Source: Arthrobacter sp. C9C5 (GTDB lineage Bacteria > Actinomycetota > Actinomycetes > Actinomycetales > Micrococcaceae). Taken from it: a stretch of DNA of 64,000 nt. Both the position numbers and the translations under genes were made by a program. Of this stretch, positions 16,807 to 25,082 are shown one piece after another. The first letter of the stretch is position 1. The number at the start of each line of letters is the position of its first letter. The notes beneath the pieces are model-generated. The model saw nothing but the letters and a program-made list of their open reading frames with translations. It ran no database searches and was not told the origin of the DNA. The DNA lies in the NCBI RefSeq assembly GCF_013359735.1, contig NZ_JABFMX010000002.1:180359-244358 (forward strand). Direction: 5' to 3'.

Positions 16807-18399
16807 ATGAGCCTGATCCGGCTGCACGACGTCAGCGTCCGCTTCGACAACACCCAGATCCTCCGTGAGGCGTTCTTCCGCCTCGAAGCCGGCGACAGGG
16901 TGGGCCTGATCGGCAAGAACGGATCCGGCAAGACCACCATCCTGAAGCTGATCCTGGATCAGGTGTCCCCGGACACCGGTACGGTCAGTGTGGACCTCGG
17001 AACGAGGGTGGGGTACTTCTCCCAGTTCTCCGAGCTCAACGGCGACTTGACCATCACCGAGGTCCTCGACGGGCTGTTCGGCGAGATCAAGGCGGTGGAA
17101 GCCGAGCTTGCCGCCATTGACGCGGCCATCGCCCTGGATCCCGCGGCCGATGAGCTGGACCGGCTGATCGGGCGGCAGGCTGGACTGTTCGAGGACATGG
17201 ACCGGCTCGACGGCTGGGACTACCCGCGCCGCATCGATACGGTGCTGACCACCCTGGGGTTCGACGACGCGCACCGCAATTGCGCGATTGACGCGCTCTC
17301 CGGCGGCTGGCGCAACCGTGCCGCGCTGGCCAAGATCCTGCTCGAAGGGCCGGACGTCCTGCTGCTCGACGAGCCCACCAACTTCCTGGACGTCGCCGGC
17401 GTCGAATGGCTGGAAAGCTGGTTCCGCGATTTCAAGGGAGCTGCGGTCATCGTCTCGCACGACCGGACGTTCCTGGACGCCGTCGTGACCCGCATCATCG
17501 AGGTGGAGAACTTCCACCTGCACGAATACCCCGGAAACTTCGGCGAATACGTGGTCCAGAAGCAATTCCGGCTCAAGACCCTCGAGCAGCAGTTCGTGCA
17601 CGAGTCCGAGCTGCTCGCGTTCGAGGCCGAAGGGATCGCCGACCGCCGTGAAGCCGCCAAGGCCGCCGGCCGCGGCCTTGGCAACCAGCTCGCCAAGATC
17701 AAGAAATCCCGGACGCCCCGGCCGGTGGACCAGATTGTCACCGAGATCTATGGCGGACTGCACGTGAAGGACGTGCTGTGCCGGGTGGAGGGGCTGGGCA
17801 AGTCCTACGGCGAGAAGGTGCTGTTCGACGATTTGAGCTTCGAAATCCGCAGGGGCAACCGGATCGCGGTGCTGGGCGCCAACGGCAGCGGTAAGTCCAC
17901 CCTGCTGAAGGTCCTGACCGGCGAGGAGGACGCCGACGCCGGTGCGGTTGCGTGGGCGAAGGGCCCCGGCTTCGTTTCGTACAACCGGATGCTGGAAGAC
18001 CTCGACGACGGCGACACTGTCTCCCACACCGTCAACGCGCTGCCGGACAGCCTGGCCTTCAGCGCCACGAAGAAGTCCGTCAACCGCTTCCTGGCGATGT
18101 TCCAGTTCTCCGAAGCAGACCTCAAGCAGAAGATCGGCAACCTCTCCGGCGGCCAAAAAGCACGCGTGGCCATGGCGCAGTGCCTGCTCTCCGGCGCCTC
18201 GGTGCTGCTGCTTGACGAACCCACCAACCACCTGGACCTCTCCAGCACGCAGGTCATGGAGCGGGCGCTGTTGCACTTCCCCGGCGCCGTCGTGGTGGTC
18301 AGCCATGACCGGTTCTTCACCGAGAAGATCGCCACCCGCCAGCTCATCTTCGGCGCAGCCGGAGCCGGGCCCGGCGAAGTCGGCCAGCGGGCCGCCTAG
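16807..18399 (+). CDS. ABC-F family ATPase (ribosome-associated type)
   Basis: 530 aa with two ABC domains and no membrane segment. First domain: GKNGSGKTT Walker A (about 38-46), signature LSGGW and LLLDEPTN. Second domain: GANGSGKST (about 357-365), signature LSGGQ and LLLDEPTNHLD. Both keep the catalytic Glu. The linker between them (about 240-300, rich in Lys, Arg and Gln) corresponds to the P-site-tRNA interaction motif that lets ABC-F proteins act on the ribosome. Subclass (EttA, Uup or antibiotic-resistance type) cannot be decided by eye. GAGAGGA is the Shine-Dalgarno. A proline-rich upstream frame ends across its start codon (see findings). Confidence 0.93.
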   Translation: MSLIRLHDVSVRFDNTQILREAFFRLEAGDRVGLIGKNGSGKTTILKLILDQVSPDTGTVSVDLGTRVGYFSQFSELNGDLTITEVLDGLFGEIKAVEAELAAIDAAIALDPAADELDRLIGRQAGLFEDMDRLDGWDYPRRIDTVLTTLGFDDAHRNCAIDALSGGWRNRAALAKILLEGPDVLLLDEPTNFLDVAGVEWLESWFRDFKGAAVIVSHDRTFLDAVVTRIIEVENFHLHEYPGNFGEYVVQKQFRLKTLEQQFVHESELLAFEAEGIADRREAAKAAGRGLGNQLAKIKKSRTPRPVDQIVTEIYGGLHVKDVLCRVEGLGKSYGEKVLFDDLSFEIRRGNRIAVLGANGSGKSTLLKVLTGEEDADAGAVAWAKGPGFVSYNRMLEDLDDGDTVSHTVNALPDSLAFSATKKSVNRFLAMFQFSEADLKQKIGNLSGGQKARVAMAQCLLSGASVLLLDEPTNHLDLSSTQVMERALLHFPGAVVVVSHDRFFTEKIATRQLIFGAAGAGPGEVGQRAA

Positions 18400-18468
18400 G
18401 CCGGTCAAGCCTGCCGGTCCAGCCTGCCCGGTGAAGCCAGCGCGCTGCCGTCGCGGGATAATGGGGCT

Positions 18469-18798
18469 ATGGCCGATCAGCGACGGGAACAGGACCGTGA
18501 CCCGTGGGAGGAATTCGACCGGCTCGAGCCGGCCGGGGAGGACCGCGTGGGCGGCTACCCGGGCGGCGAGCCCCACGGCTTCGGTTTCCGCACCGGGGTG
18601 CGCAGCGCACGGGTGGCCCTCGGCTTCGCCGTCTATGCCCTTGTCCTCGGCAGCGTGCTGGTCCTACTCGGGACGATCTACTTCATCGGCCACGGGCAGT
18701 GGTTGTGGCTCGGGCTGATGGCCGTGATCGAGAGCTGCTTCGTCCTCGCCTTCATCCGCCTCGTGGCCCAGGCGCGCCACCGCCGCTCAACCCGCTGA
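18469..18798 (+). CDS. small two-helix membrane protein
   Basis: 109 aa, not assigned to a family. A charged N-terminal half (about 45 residues) precedes two close helices (about 49-70 and 75-96) and a basic end. GATAAT (18457-18462) ends 6 nt before the ATG, an apparent leaderless promoter. It lies 70 bp after the ABC-F gene and converges on corA. Confidence 0.75.
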   Translation: MADQRREQDRDPWEEFDRLEPAGEDRVGGYPGGEPHGFGFRTGVRSARVALGFAVYALVLGSVLVLLGTIYFIGHGQWLWLGLMAVIESCFVLAFIRLVAQARHRRSTR

Positions 18799-18847
18799 CC
18801 GCCGAACCGCCGGCCGGCTCCAACACCTGCGGCCGACGACGCGCCGG

Positions 18848-19843
18848 CTAGAGCCAGCCCTTGCGTTTGAATATGGCGTACATGAGCGCCGCGGTGCCCG
18901 CCATCATGAAGAGCGCCATCGGGTAACCGTAGGTCCAGTGCAGCTCCGGCATCCGTTCGAAGTTCATGCCGTACACGCCGGCGACGAAGGACGGCGCGAA
19001 GAAGATGGCGGCCCAGGACGAGATCTTCTTAACCTGCTCGTTTTGCTCGGCGCTGGCCTCGTTCTGGCGGTTCGCCGTCAGCGTGCCGTCCAGGGTCAGC
19101 GCGTTCTGCAGCAGGTCGCGGAAGGAATCGGCGCGGGAAATCAGCCGCTCCACGTGGTCCTCGACGTCGCGGAGGCTATGCTGCAGTTCCGTGTCCACCT
19201 GGTACTTCTCGAAGCCCCGGCGGAGCTGCTGCATCATGGCCGGCAGCGGGTGGATGGCCCGCTGGAAATGGATGACCTCCCGGGCGAGCTCGTAGATGCG
19301 CCGGGACACCAGCGGATCGCCGCTGAAGAGCTGGTCCTCAATCTCGTCGATGTCGTTCTCCAGCCCGGCCACCACGGGGACGTAATCATCCACCACCTGG
19401 TCCATCAGGGCGTAGAGGACCGCCTCGGGGCCGTGGCAGAGCAAGTCCGGGCGCCGCTCCAGCCGGCGCCTGACCTGGCCCACGACGGCCGTCTCGGCGT
19501 GCCGGACGGTCACCACGAAGTTCCGGCCGGTGAAGACGTGCAGCTCGCCGAACTCCACGGTCTCGGTCTCGTCCAGGTACCTGGCCGGCCGGAGCACGGT
19601 GAAGAGGTTGTCGTCGTAGCGTTCCAGCTTGGGTCGCTGGTGCGCGGAGATCGCGTCTTCCACCGCCAGGCCATGCAGGCCGAATTCCTCGGCGACGGCG
19701 GCCATTTCCTCTTCCGTCGGCCGGTACAGGCCGATCCAGGCCATGCCGCCGTGTTCGGTCAGGGTTTCAAAAGTCTGTTCCAGGTTGCGCGGCTCGGCGC
19801 GGCGGACGCCGTCAACGTAAACGGCGTTGTCAATGATAGTCAC
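18848..19843 (-). CDS. corA: CorA family magnesium/cobalt transporter
   Basis: 331 aa. A long N-terminal cytoplasmic domain leads to two C-terminal helices. The first ends in the selectivity motif YGMNF (about 299-303), followed by MPELHW, the usual periplasmic loop. The last residues are basic (KRKGW). It is a homopentameric divalent-cation channel. GTG start; on the minus strand GATAAT lies 6 nt upstream, so the mRNA may be leaderless. It is 7 bp from the stop of the upstream Lrp gene and may be read through from it. Confidence 0.95.
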   Translation of the reverse strand: MTIIDNAVYVDGVRRAEPRNLEQTFETLTEHGGMAWIGLYRPTEEEMAAVAEEFGLHGLAVEDAISAHQRPKLERYDDNLFTVLRPARYLDETETVEFGELHVFTGRNFVVTVRHAETAVVGQVRRRLERRPDLLCHGPEAVLYALMDQVVDDYVPVVAGLENDIDEIEDQLFSGDPLVSRRIYELAREVIHFQRAIHPLPAMMQQLRRGFEKYQVDTELQHSLRDVEDHVERLISRADSFRDLLQNALTLDGTLTANRQNEASAEQNEQVKKISSWAAIFFAPSFVAGVYGMNFERMPELHWTYGYPMALFMMAGTAALMYAIFKRKGWL

Positions 19844-19850
19844 CGGGACA

Positions 19851-20408
19851 TTATCCAGTCTTTAGCTGTGGATCCAGGGCACCGGCCCGGCGCGAGGCCG
19901 ACCGGCCGGGGGCAAGGGCGCTGCCCTGGGCAAGCCGGCTGATGAGCGGCTCGGTGCGGTACGGGATATGGGTGTGCAGGGCGAGTACGGTTTCAGTCCG
20001 GATGACGCCCTTGATCCTCAGGATGGACCGCAGCGCGGCCTGGAGGTTGTGCGTGTCGGTCGCCACCACCCGGCACCAGACATCGCCGCGGCCGGAAATC
20101 TCGTGGACCTCAAGGACTTGGGGGATCAGGCGCAGGGCGCCCACCACGCCGTCGAGTTCGCGGTGGTTCACCTCGATCGTGACGAAGGCGACGACGTCGT
20201 ACCCCACCGCCTCCAGGTCGATTTCCCGGCCGCCGTCGTGCAGCAGACCGGAGCGCAGCATCCGCCGGACCCGGGACTGCGCGGTGTTCCGCGCGATCCC
20301 GAGCGCGTCGCTGAGCTCGCCGATCTGGATCCGCGGATCTTTGATGAGTTCGAGCAGAATCTTCAGGTCGGTGGGGTCCAGACTGTTCAAATCATCACTC
20401 CGGTTCAT
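19851..20408 (-). CDS. Lrp/AsnC family transcriptional regulator
   Basis: 185 aa. The N-terminal winged helix-turn-helix (LDPTDLKILLELIKDPRIQIGELSDALG...RRMLRSGLL) is followed by a RAM/AsnC ligand-binding domain with GRGDVWCRVVATD. It is divergent from the MFS gene at 20566. A GATTGA-N9-TCAATC dyad lies between them, so it probably controls itself and the exporter. ATG 20408 is chosen from the usual distance to the HTH; a GTG at 20471 is possible. The C-terminus has a basic extension beyond the usual family length. Confidence 0.9.
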   Translation of the reverse strand: MNRSDDLNSLDPTDLKILLELIKDPRIQIGELSDALGIARNTAQSRVRRMLRSGLLHDGGREIDLEAVGYDVVAFVTIEVNHRELDGVVGALRLIPQVLEVHEISGRGDVWCRVVATDTHNLQAALRSILRIKGVIRTETVLALHTHIPYRTEPLISRLAQGSALAPGRSASRRAGALDPQLKTG

Positions 20409-20421
20409 GATTGCGGTCCGC

Positions 20422-20442
20422 GATTGACGGTTTTGCTCAATC
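20422..20442. promoter_or_regulatory. candidate Lrp operator dyad
   Basis: GATTGA and TCAATC are perfect inverted 6-mers spaced by 9 bp, in the divergent region between an Lrp regulator and an MFS gene. This is the usual place for autoregulated Lrp/AsnC sites. Binding is inferred. Confidence 0.45.
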
Positions 20443-20565
20443 TTGGCACAGAACTTGGCTGGAACCGTCACTCGTCCCGCATTCTGTAGGTATCAATCTT
20501 CACCGGGCCGGTGCCTCCTCACAGGGAACGCATGCGGCCCGCTTCGATGCAGCAGGGGCACCGCT

Positions 20566-21807
20566 ATGACCGTCTTCAGCGAACTTCGCATGCGCCCGGC
20601 CACGGCAGAACGCTGGGGCTGGGACGCTTCCGTCACCGCACGGCTGGTGATGGCCGGCGTCGTGATTTTCACGCTGCTGGTCGGCGCCAACCTGGCGACA
20701 CCGCTGTACCCCCTGCTGCAGGCCAAACTGGGCATCACGGCCCTGGACGTCACGGTGGCCTTCTCCGCCTACGTTCTGGCGCTCGTGGCCACCCTCATCC
20801 TCGCCGGACACTGGTCGGATCACATCGGCCGGCGAGCTGCCCTGGTCCTGGCCGTGCTGGTAGGCCTCGCCGGGGGCTTCGTCTTCGCCGCCGCGGACAG
20901 CCTGCTGGCGCTGTCCGCGGGCCGGGCGCTGCAGGGCGCCGCGGTGGCACTGGCCACCGGCGCCAGTTCCGCGGCCCTGCGCGAGCTGCTGCCCAGCCGG
21001 CCCGAGTGGGCCTCGCGGTTCACGCTGCTGGCCTCCGCCGGCGGGGTGGCGGCCGGGCCGGCCATTGGCGGGGTGCTTTCTGTGCTTCCCGGGCCGACGT
21101 CCACGCCCTACTACCTGCACTCCGTTGTCCTGGCCGCCCTGCTGGTGCCGCTCTACCTGCTCAAGGCCCGGCCCGCCATCACCTCGGTCGCGGGTCCGCA
21201 GCCGCTCAAGGTCCTCGCACCCCGGCGCCCCTCCGTCTCAAGGGAGGCGCGGGGCGCGTTCTGGCTGGCCTCGGCCGTGGGGTTCCTCAGCTTTGCCGTC
21301 TTCGGCTTCTGCCTCTCGCTGGCTCCCGGCTATTTCGCGCAGATTGTCCATGCGGACTCCCGGCCGCTGATCGGGCTGCTCGCGGGACTGACCCTGGCGG
21401 CCTCGGCGCTGAGCCAGCTGTTGGCCGTGCGCGGGCGCTTCGTGGTGCCCGCTGGTCTGTCCCTGCTCGCCGGTTCCGTGCTGCTGATCGCGGCAGCCGC
21501 GGCGTGGAGCAGCCCGTGGCTGCTGATTGCCGCCAGCATCACCGCCGGCCTGGGCCAGGGCGTCTCCTTCCGGACGGTCTTCAACGATGTGGCCGGCAAG
21601 GTGGAGGCGTCGCGCCACGCCCAGATCATCAGCACCGTCTACGTGATCACCTACCTCGGCAGCGCCTTCCCGGTGATCGGGCTGGGGCTGGCGGCTGGAT
21701 TCTTCGGCCTGCAGGCTGCCGTGGCGGGTTTCGTGGTGCTGTGCGCGGTCTTTGCCCTTGGTCTGGCGGCCGTCACGCTGCGCAGCGCCCTCCGGCAGCG
21801 GGCCTGA
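20566..21807 (+). CDS. major facilitator superfamily transporter
   Basis: 413 aa with twelve hydrophobic segments. The MFS motif A variant after helix 2 is GHWSDHIGRRAAL (about 81-93). The N-terminus is short and hydrophilic. Start ATG 20566 has AGGGG 7 nt upstream. It is probably a drug or metabolite exporter controlled by the divergent Lrp-type regulator. Amino-acid export is a reasonable guess given that regulator family, but the substrate is not readable. Confidence 0.9.
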   Translation: MTVFSELRMRPATAERWGWDASVTARLVMAGVVIFTLLVGANLATPLYPLLQAKLGITALDVTVAFSAYVLALVATLILAGHWSDHIGRRAALVLAVLVGLAGGFVFAAADSLLALSAGRALQGAAVALATGASSAALRELLPSRPEWASRFTLLASAGGVAAGPAIGGVLSVLPGPTSTPYYLHSVVLAALLVPLYLLKARPAITSVAGPQPLKVLAPRRPSVSREARGAFWLASAVGFLSFAVFGFCLSLAPGYFAQIVHADSRPLIGLLAGLTLAASALSQLLAVRGRFVVPAGLSLLAGSVLLIAAAAAWSSPWLLIAASITAGLGQGVSFRTVFNDVAGKVEASRHAQIISTVYVITYLGSAFPVIGLGLAAGFFGLQAAVAGFVVLCAVFALGLAAVTLRSALRQRA

Positions 21808-21859
21808 GCCCGCGACCGGCAGCCGCCCGCTAGTCTGCAGCCGCCCCGGCAGCAAACCG

Positions 21860-22366
21860 CTAGTCCGGCAGCGGCCCGTGGTTGCCCTGAATGTGGTCGA
21901 ACACCAGGGTGGTCTCGGTGTGGCCCACCACGGGATCGGTCGCCAGGTTGTCCAGCACCCAGTCGCGCAGGTCCTCCGTGGTGGCGACGGCGATATGCAG
22001 CAGGTAATCCACCGAACCCGAGGTGTGGAACGTGGACAGCACGGCTGGCAGCTTGGGGACTCGGGCCGTGAAACGGTCGATCTGTTCGCGGTCGTGGGCG
22101 CGCAGCCGGACGGCAATCAGCGCCTGCACCGAGCGGCCTACCGCGGCAAGGCTGAGCTTGGCCTCAAAACCCTGGATGATCCCGCGCTCGGACAGGGCCC
22201 GGGTGCGCATCAGGGCCGTGGACGGTGCGATCCCCACCAGTTCGGCCAGCTGCTTGTTGGAGATCCGGGCGTCCGCGACCAGGGCCGCGAGCAGGCGCTC
22301 GTCAATGGCGTCCAGGGGTTCGCCGGCTCCGGCTCCCGGCCGAACATTCTTCGTGGTGCTGCTCAC
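21860..22366 (-). CDS. Lrp/AsnC family transcriptional regulator
   Basis: 168 aa. The HTH is LDAIDERLLAALVADARISNKQLAELVGIAPSTALMRTRAL, followed by an AsnC/RAM domain ending in the TTLVFDHIQG strand. The start is GTG 22366 with AAGGAGG directly upstream; an upstream start would bypass this site. It diverges from the PLP lyase gene (22499) with a 132-bp gap holding a 12-bp palindrome. Lrp-type regulators paired with methionine gamma-lyase-like genes commonly respond to the amino acid substrate. Confidence 0.92.
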   Translation of the reverse strand: MSSTTKNVRPGAGAGEPLDAIDERLLAALVADARISNKQLAELVGIAPSTALMRTRALSERGIIQGFEAKLSLAAVGRSVQALIAVRLRAHDREQIDRFTARVPKLPAVLSTFHTSGSVDYLLHIAVATTEDLRDWVLDNLATDPVVGHTETTLVFDHIQGNHGPLPD

Positions 22367-22476
22367 GGATCCTCCTTGATGTGTTGTGAGTTCATCATAA
22401 ACGCCACTATCTGACAGTTCCATTCAGAACCCCTGTAAAACGCCGAATTATTGCCAGATACTTACCGCATTCAATG

Positions 22477-22488
22477 ATGAATATTCAT
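22477..22488. promoter_or_regulatory. candidate operator palindrome before the PLP lyase
   Basis: The perfect 12-bp palindrome ATGAATATTCAT lies immediately before the Shine-Dalgarno AAGGAG of the lyase gene and inside the AT-rich gap from the divergent Lrp gene. A bound regulator would block transcription or translation start. The role is inferred. Confidence 0.45.
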
Positions 22489-22498
22489 AAGGAGTACG

Positions 22499-23662
22499 GT
22501 GCTTTCTCAAGACTCGCTGGCGGTCCACGCCGGCCGGAACGGCCTCACGGAACTCGGCGTCCACGCCGTCCCGATCGATCTGTCCACCACGGCGCCGCTG
22601 CCCTCGGTCCACGACGGCGGCCTCGCCTATGAACAGATGGCCACCGGCGGCCCGCACCTGGACGGGCAGAGCACGGTCTACCAGCGGCTCTGGAACCCGA
22701 CCGTCGCCCGCTTCGAAGACGGCGTCGCCCTGCTCGAGGCCACTGAAGAAGCCGTGGCCTTCGCCACCGGCATGGCCGCCCTGAGCGCGGTGCTGCTCGC
22801 CGTCGTCGCCACCGGGAAGAAGCACGTGGTGGCGGTCCGGCCGCTCTACGGAGGCAGCGACCACCTGCTGGCCTCAGGGGTGCTGGGTACCGAGGTTACC
22901 TTCACCACGCCCGACGGCATCGGCGCGGCACTGCGCCCCGACACCGGGCTCGTCATCCTGGAGACGCCGGCGAACCCGAGCCTGGAGCTCGTCGATATCG
23001 CCGCCGCGGCGGCTGCGGCGGACGGTGTGCCGCTGCTGGTGGACAACACCTTCGCCACTCCGGTCCTCCAGCAGCCGTACCGGCACGGTGCGGCCCTGGT
23101 GCTGCACAGCGCCACCAAGTTCTTTGGCGGCCACGGCGACGCCATGGGCGGCGTCGTCGCCGTTTCCCCGGAATGGGCCGTCCGGCTCCGGCAGATCCGG
23201 GCCATCACCGGCGGCATCCTCACGCCCTGGCCGGCCTACCTGCTGCACCGGGGCCTGGCGACGCTGCCGGTCCGGGTGCGGGCGCAACAGGCCAGTGCCG
23301 AGAAGGTCGCGGCCGCCCTGGCGGAGCACGAGCTGATCCGGCGGGTGTTCTACCCGGGCTTGCCGGAGTGCGATCCGCGCGGCCTGGTCGGCACCCAGAT
23401 GGCGGGCCCGGGCTCGCTGCTGGCGTTCGAGCTGGCCAGTGCCGAGCACGCCGAGCGCATCCCGGCCGCCGTCAGCATGATCACGCACGCCGTCTCGCTG
23501 GGCGGCATTGACACCCTGATCCAGCACCCCGCGGGCCTGACCCACCGGCCGGTGGCCGCGGAGGCCAAGCCGCACGCCAGCCTGCTCCGGGTTTCCGTGG
23601 GGCTGGAGGACCCGGCGGACATTGTCGCCGATCTTGTGCAGGCCCTCGAGGCGACCCGCTAG
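22499..23662 (+). CDS. Cys/Met metabolism PLP-dependent enzyme (gamma-lyase-like)
   Basis: 387 aa. It belongs to the trans-sulfuration family. Landmarks are YQRLWNPTVARFE near residue 60, ATGMAALSAVL (PLP-phosphate contacts), ETPANPSLELVDI, VDNTFATPVLQQP, and HSATKFFGGHGD with the PLP lysine at about 206. Methionine gamma-lyase and cystathionine gamma-lyase or synthase cannot be separated by eye. The divergent Lrp regulator and the following MFS gene favour amino-acid breakdown and efflux, hence gamma-lyase. GTG start with AAGGAG. Its stop overlaps the 3' end of the convergent MFS gene by 4 bp. Confidence 0.9.
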   Translation: MLSQDSLAVHAGRNGLTELGVHAVPIDLSTTAPLPSVHDGGLAYEQMATGGPHLDGQSTVYQRLWNPTVARFEDGVALLEATEEAVAFATGMAALSAVLLAVVATGKKHVVAVRPLYGGSDHLLASGVLGTEVTFTTPDGIGAALRPDTGLVILETPANPSLELVDIAAAAAAADGVPLLVDNTFATPVLQQPYRHGAALVLHSATKFFGGHGDAMGGVVAVSPEWAVRLRQIRAITGGILTPWPAYLLHRGLATLPVRVRAQQASAEKVAAALAEHELIRRVFYPGLPECDPRGLVGTQMAGPGSLLAFELASAEHAERIPAAVSMITHAVSLGGIDTLIQHPAGLTHRPVAAEAKPHASLLRVSVGLEDPADIVADLVQALEATR

Positions 23663-24993
23663 CGCGCTGCGCTCCGCCCCGGGGATGCGCCCTGGGCGAC
23701 GCCGCCCGCGCCGGCGGGATGCACGACGGCGGTGATCACCGCCGTCGTGCAGGCCAGCCCCATCACGGCGAGGGCGAGGGCGGTCCAGCCCAAGGACTGG
23801 AACAGCAGGCCGCCGGCCCAGCCGACGACGCTGGATCCCAGGTAGTAGGCGAGGTTGTAGAGCGAGGCGGCCTGCGCACGGCCGGTGCTCGCAATCACCC
23901 CGGTCCAGCCGGAGCCGATGCTGTGGGCCGCGAAGAAGCCGCCGGTGAACAGCAGCAGGCCGGCCAGGATCAGGACCAGGAGCTGGGTCAGGGTCAGTGC
24001 GAGCCCGGCGACCATGAGGACCGTGCCCGCCACCAGCACGTTGCGCCGGCCGAAGCGCAGCGTCAGCCCGGCGGCCCAGCGGGCGGAGACGGTGCCGGAG
24101 AGATAGGCCAGGAAGATCAGGCTGATCAGGGTGGCCGGCAGGCTGAAAGGTTCGCCGGACAGCCGGAAGCCGAGGTAGTTGTAGACCGCCACGAAGCCGC
24201 CCATCAGCAGGAACGCCTGGACGTAGATGGCCAGCAGCCGCGGGTTCCGGCCGTGGCCGGCGAGGGTTGCGAGGGCGCCACGGAAGCCGCTGGCGGCCGC
24301 GGCGGTGAAATTCCGTGCCGGTGGCACCAGCACCAGGAACAGGACAGCGGCGGCCGTCGCCATCACGGACACGGCCAGTGCCGCGGCCCGCCAACCCCAC
24401 AGTTCGCCCACCGGACCGGCCACAAGCCTGCCTGCCAGCCCGCCGAGGGTGGTGCCTGCGACGTAGGTTCCGGCCGCCAGGGCGGCGTGGGCCTTGTTCA
24501 CTTCCTCATTCAGGTAGGCGATGGCGATGGCCGGGATGCCGCCCAGTGCCATGCCCTCGAACATCCGCAGGCCCAGCAGGACCGGGAAGCTGGGCGCCAG
24601 CGGGGCCAGCAGCCCCAGGACGGTGGCCGCGGAGATGCTCCAGGCCATGGCACGCACCCGGCCGACCCGGTCGGCCAAAAAGGACCACGGCAGGACCGTC
24701 GCGGCCAAGCCAACGGTGGCCAGGGAGATGGTCAGGGCCGCTTCGGCGGCCGTCACCTGCAAGTCTGCGGCGATGATCGGCAGCACGGCCTGGGTTGAAT
24801 AGAGCTGGGCGAAGGTTGCGACGCCGGCGAAGGCCAGGCCGGCGAGGATCCGGCGGTAAGCCGCCGAGCCTTTGGGGTGGCCCGCCCACGCGGTACCCCG
24901 GCCGTCGACTGCGGGGCTACCGTCCGCCGCGGTACCCGCATCAGGTGCGGCACCGGGCTCGGTTGCGGGATTGCGGAGGGGGAGGCGGGGCAT
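23659..24993 (-). CDS. major facilitator superfamily transporter
   Basis: 444 aa from ATG 24993. A hydrophilic Pro/Ala/Gly-rich N-terminus of about 45 residues precedes twelve hydrophobic segments. FLADRVGRVRAMAWS (about 107-121) is the MFS motif A. The layout resembles the YnfM/AraJ-like exporters often encoded beside a LysR regulator. It diverges from the LysR gene (25083), and a LysR-type dyad lies between them. The longer frame starting at 25029 would overlap that operator. Confidence 0.9.
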   Translation of the reverse strand: MPRLPLRNPATEPGAAPDAGTAADGSPAVDGRGTAWAGHPKGSAAYRRILAGLAFAGVATFAQLYSTQAVLPIIAADLQVTAAEAALTISLATVGLAATVLPWSFLADRVGRVRAMAWSISAATVLGLLAPLAPSFPVLLGLRMFEGMALGGIPAIAIAYLNEEVNKAHAALAAGTYVAGTTLGGLAGRLVAGPVGELWGWRAAALAVSVMATAAAVLFLVLVPPARNFTAAAASGFRGALATLAGHGRNPRLLAIYVQAFLLMGGFVAVYNYLGFRLSGEPFSLPATLISLIFLAYLSGTVSARWAAGLTLRFGRRNVLVAGTVLMVAGLALTLTQLLVLILAGLLLFTGGFFAAHSIGSGWTGVIASTGRAQAASLYNLAYYLGSSVVGWAGGLLFQSLGWTALALAVMGLACTTAVITAVVHPAGAGGVAQGASPGRSAAR

Positions 24994-25017
24994 GACCCCA
25001 GAATAGGTCCCGGAAAG

Positions 25018-25036
25018 ACATGCTTCCAATGCATGT
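25018..25036. promoter_or_regulatory. candidate LysR binding box
   Basis: ACATGC-N7-GCATGT is an inverted repeat containing the LysR consensus T-N11-A (T at 25021, A at 25033). It sits midway between the divergent MFS and LysR genes. Confidence 0.6.
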
Positions 25037-25082
25037 TTCTCATAGAATTCATGGCAAATGCGGAACGATTGAGAGGGTGGGC

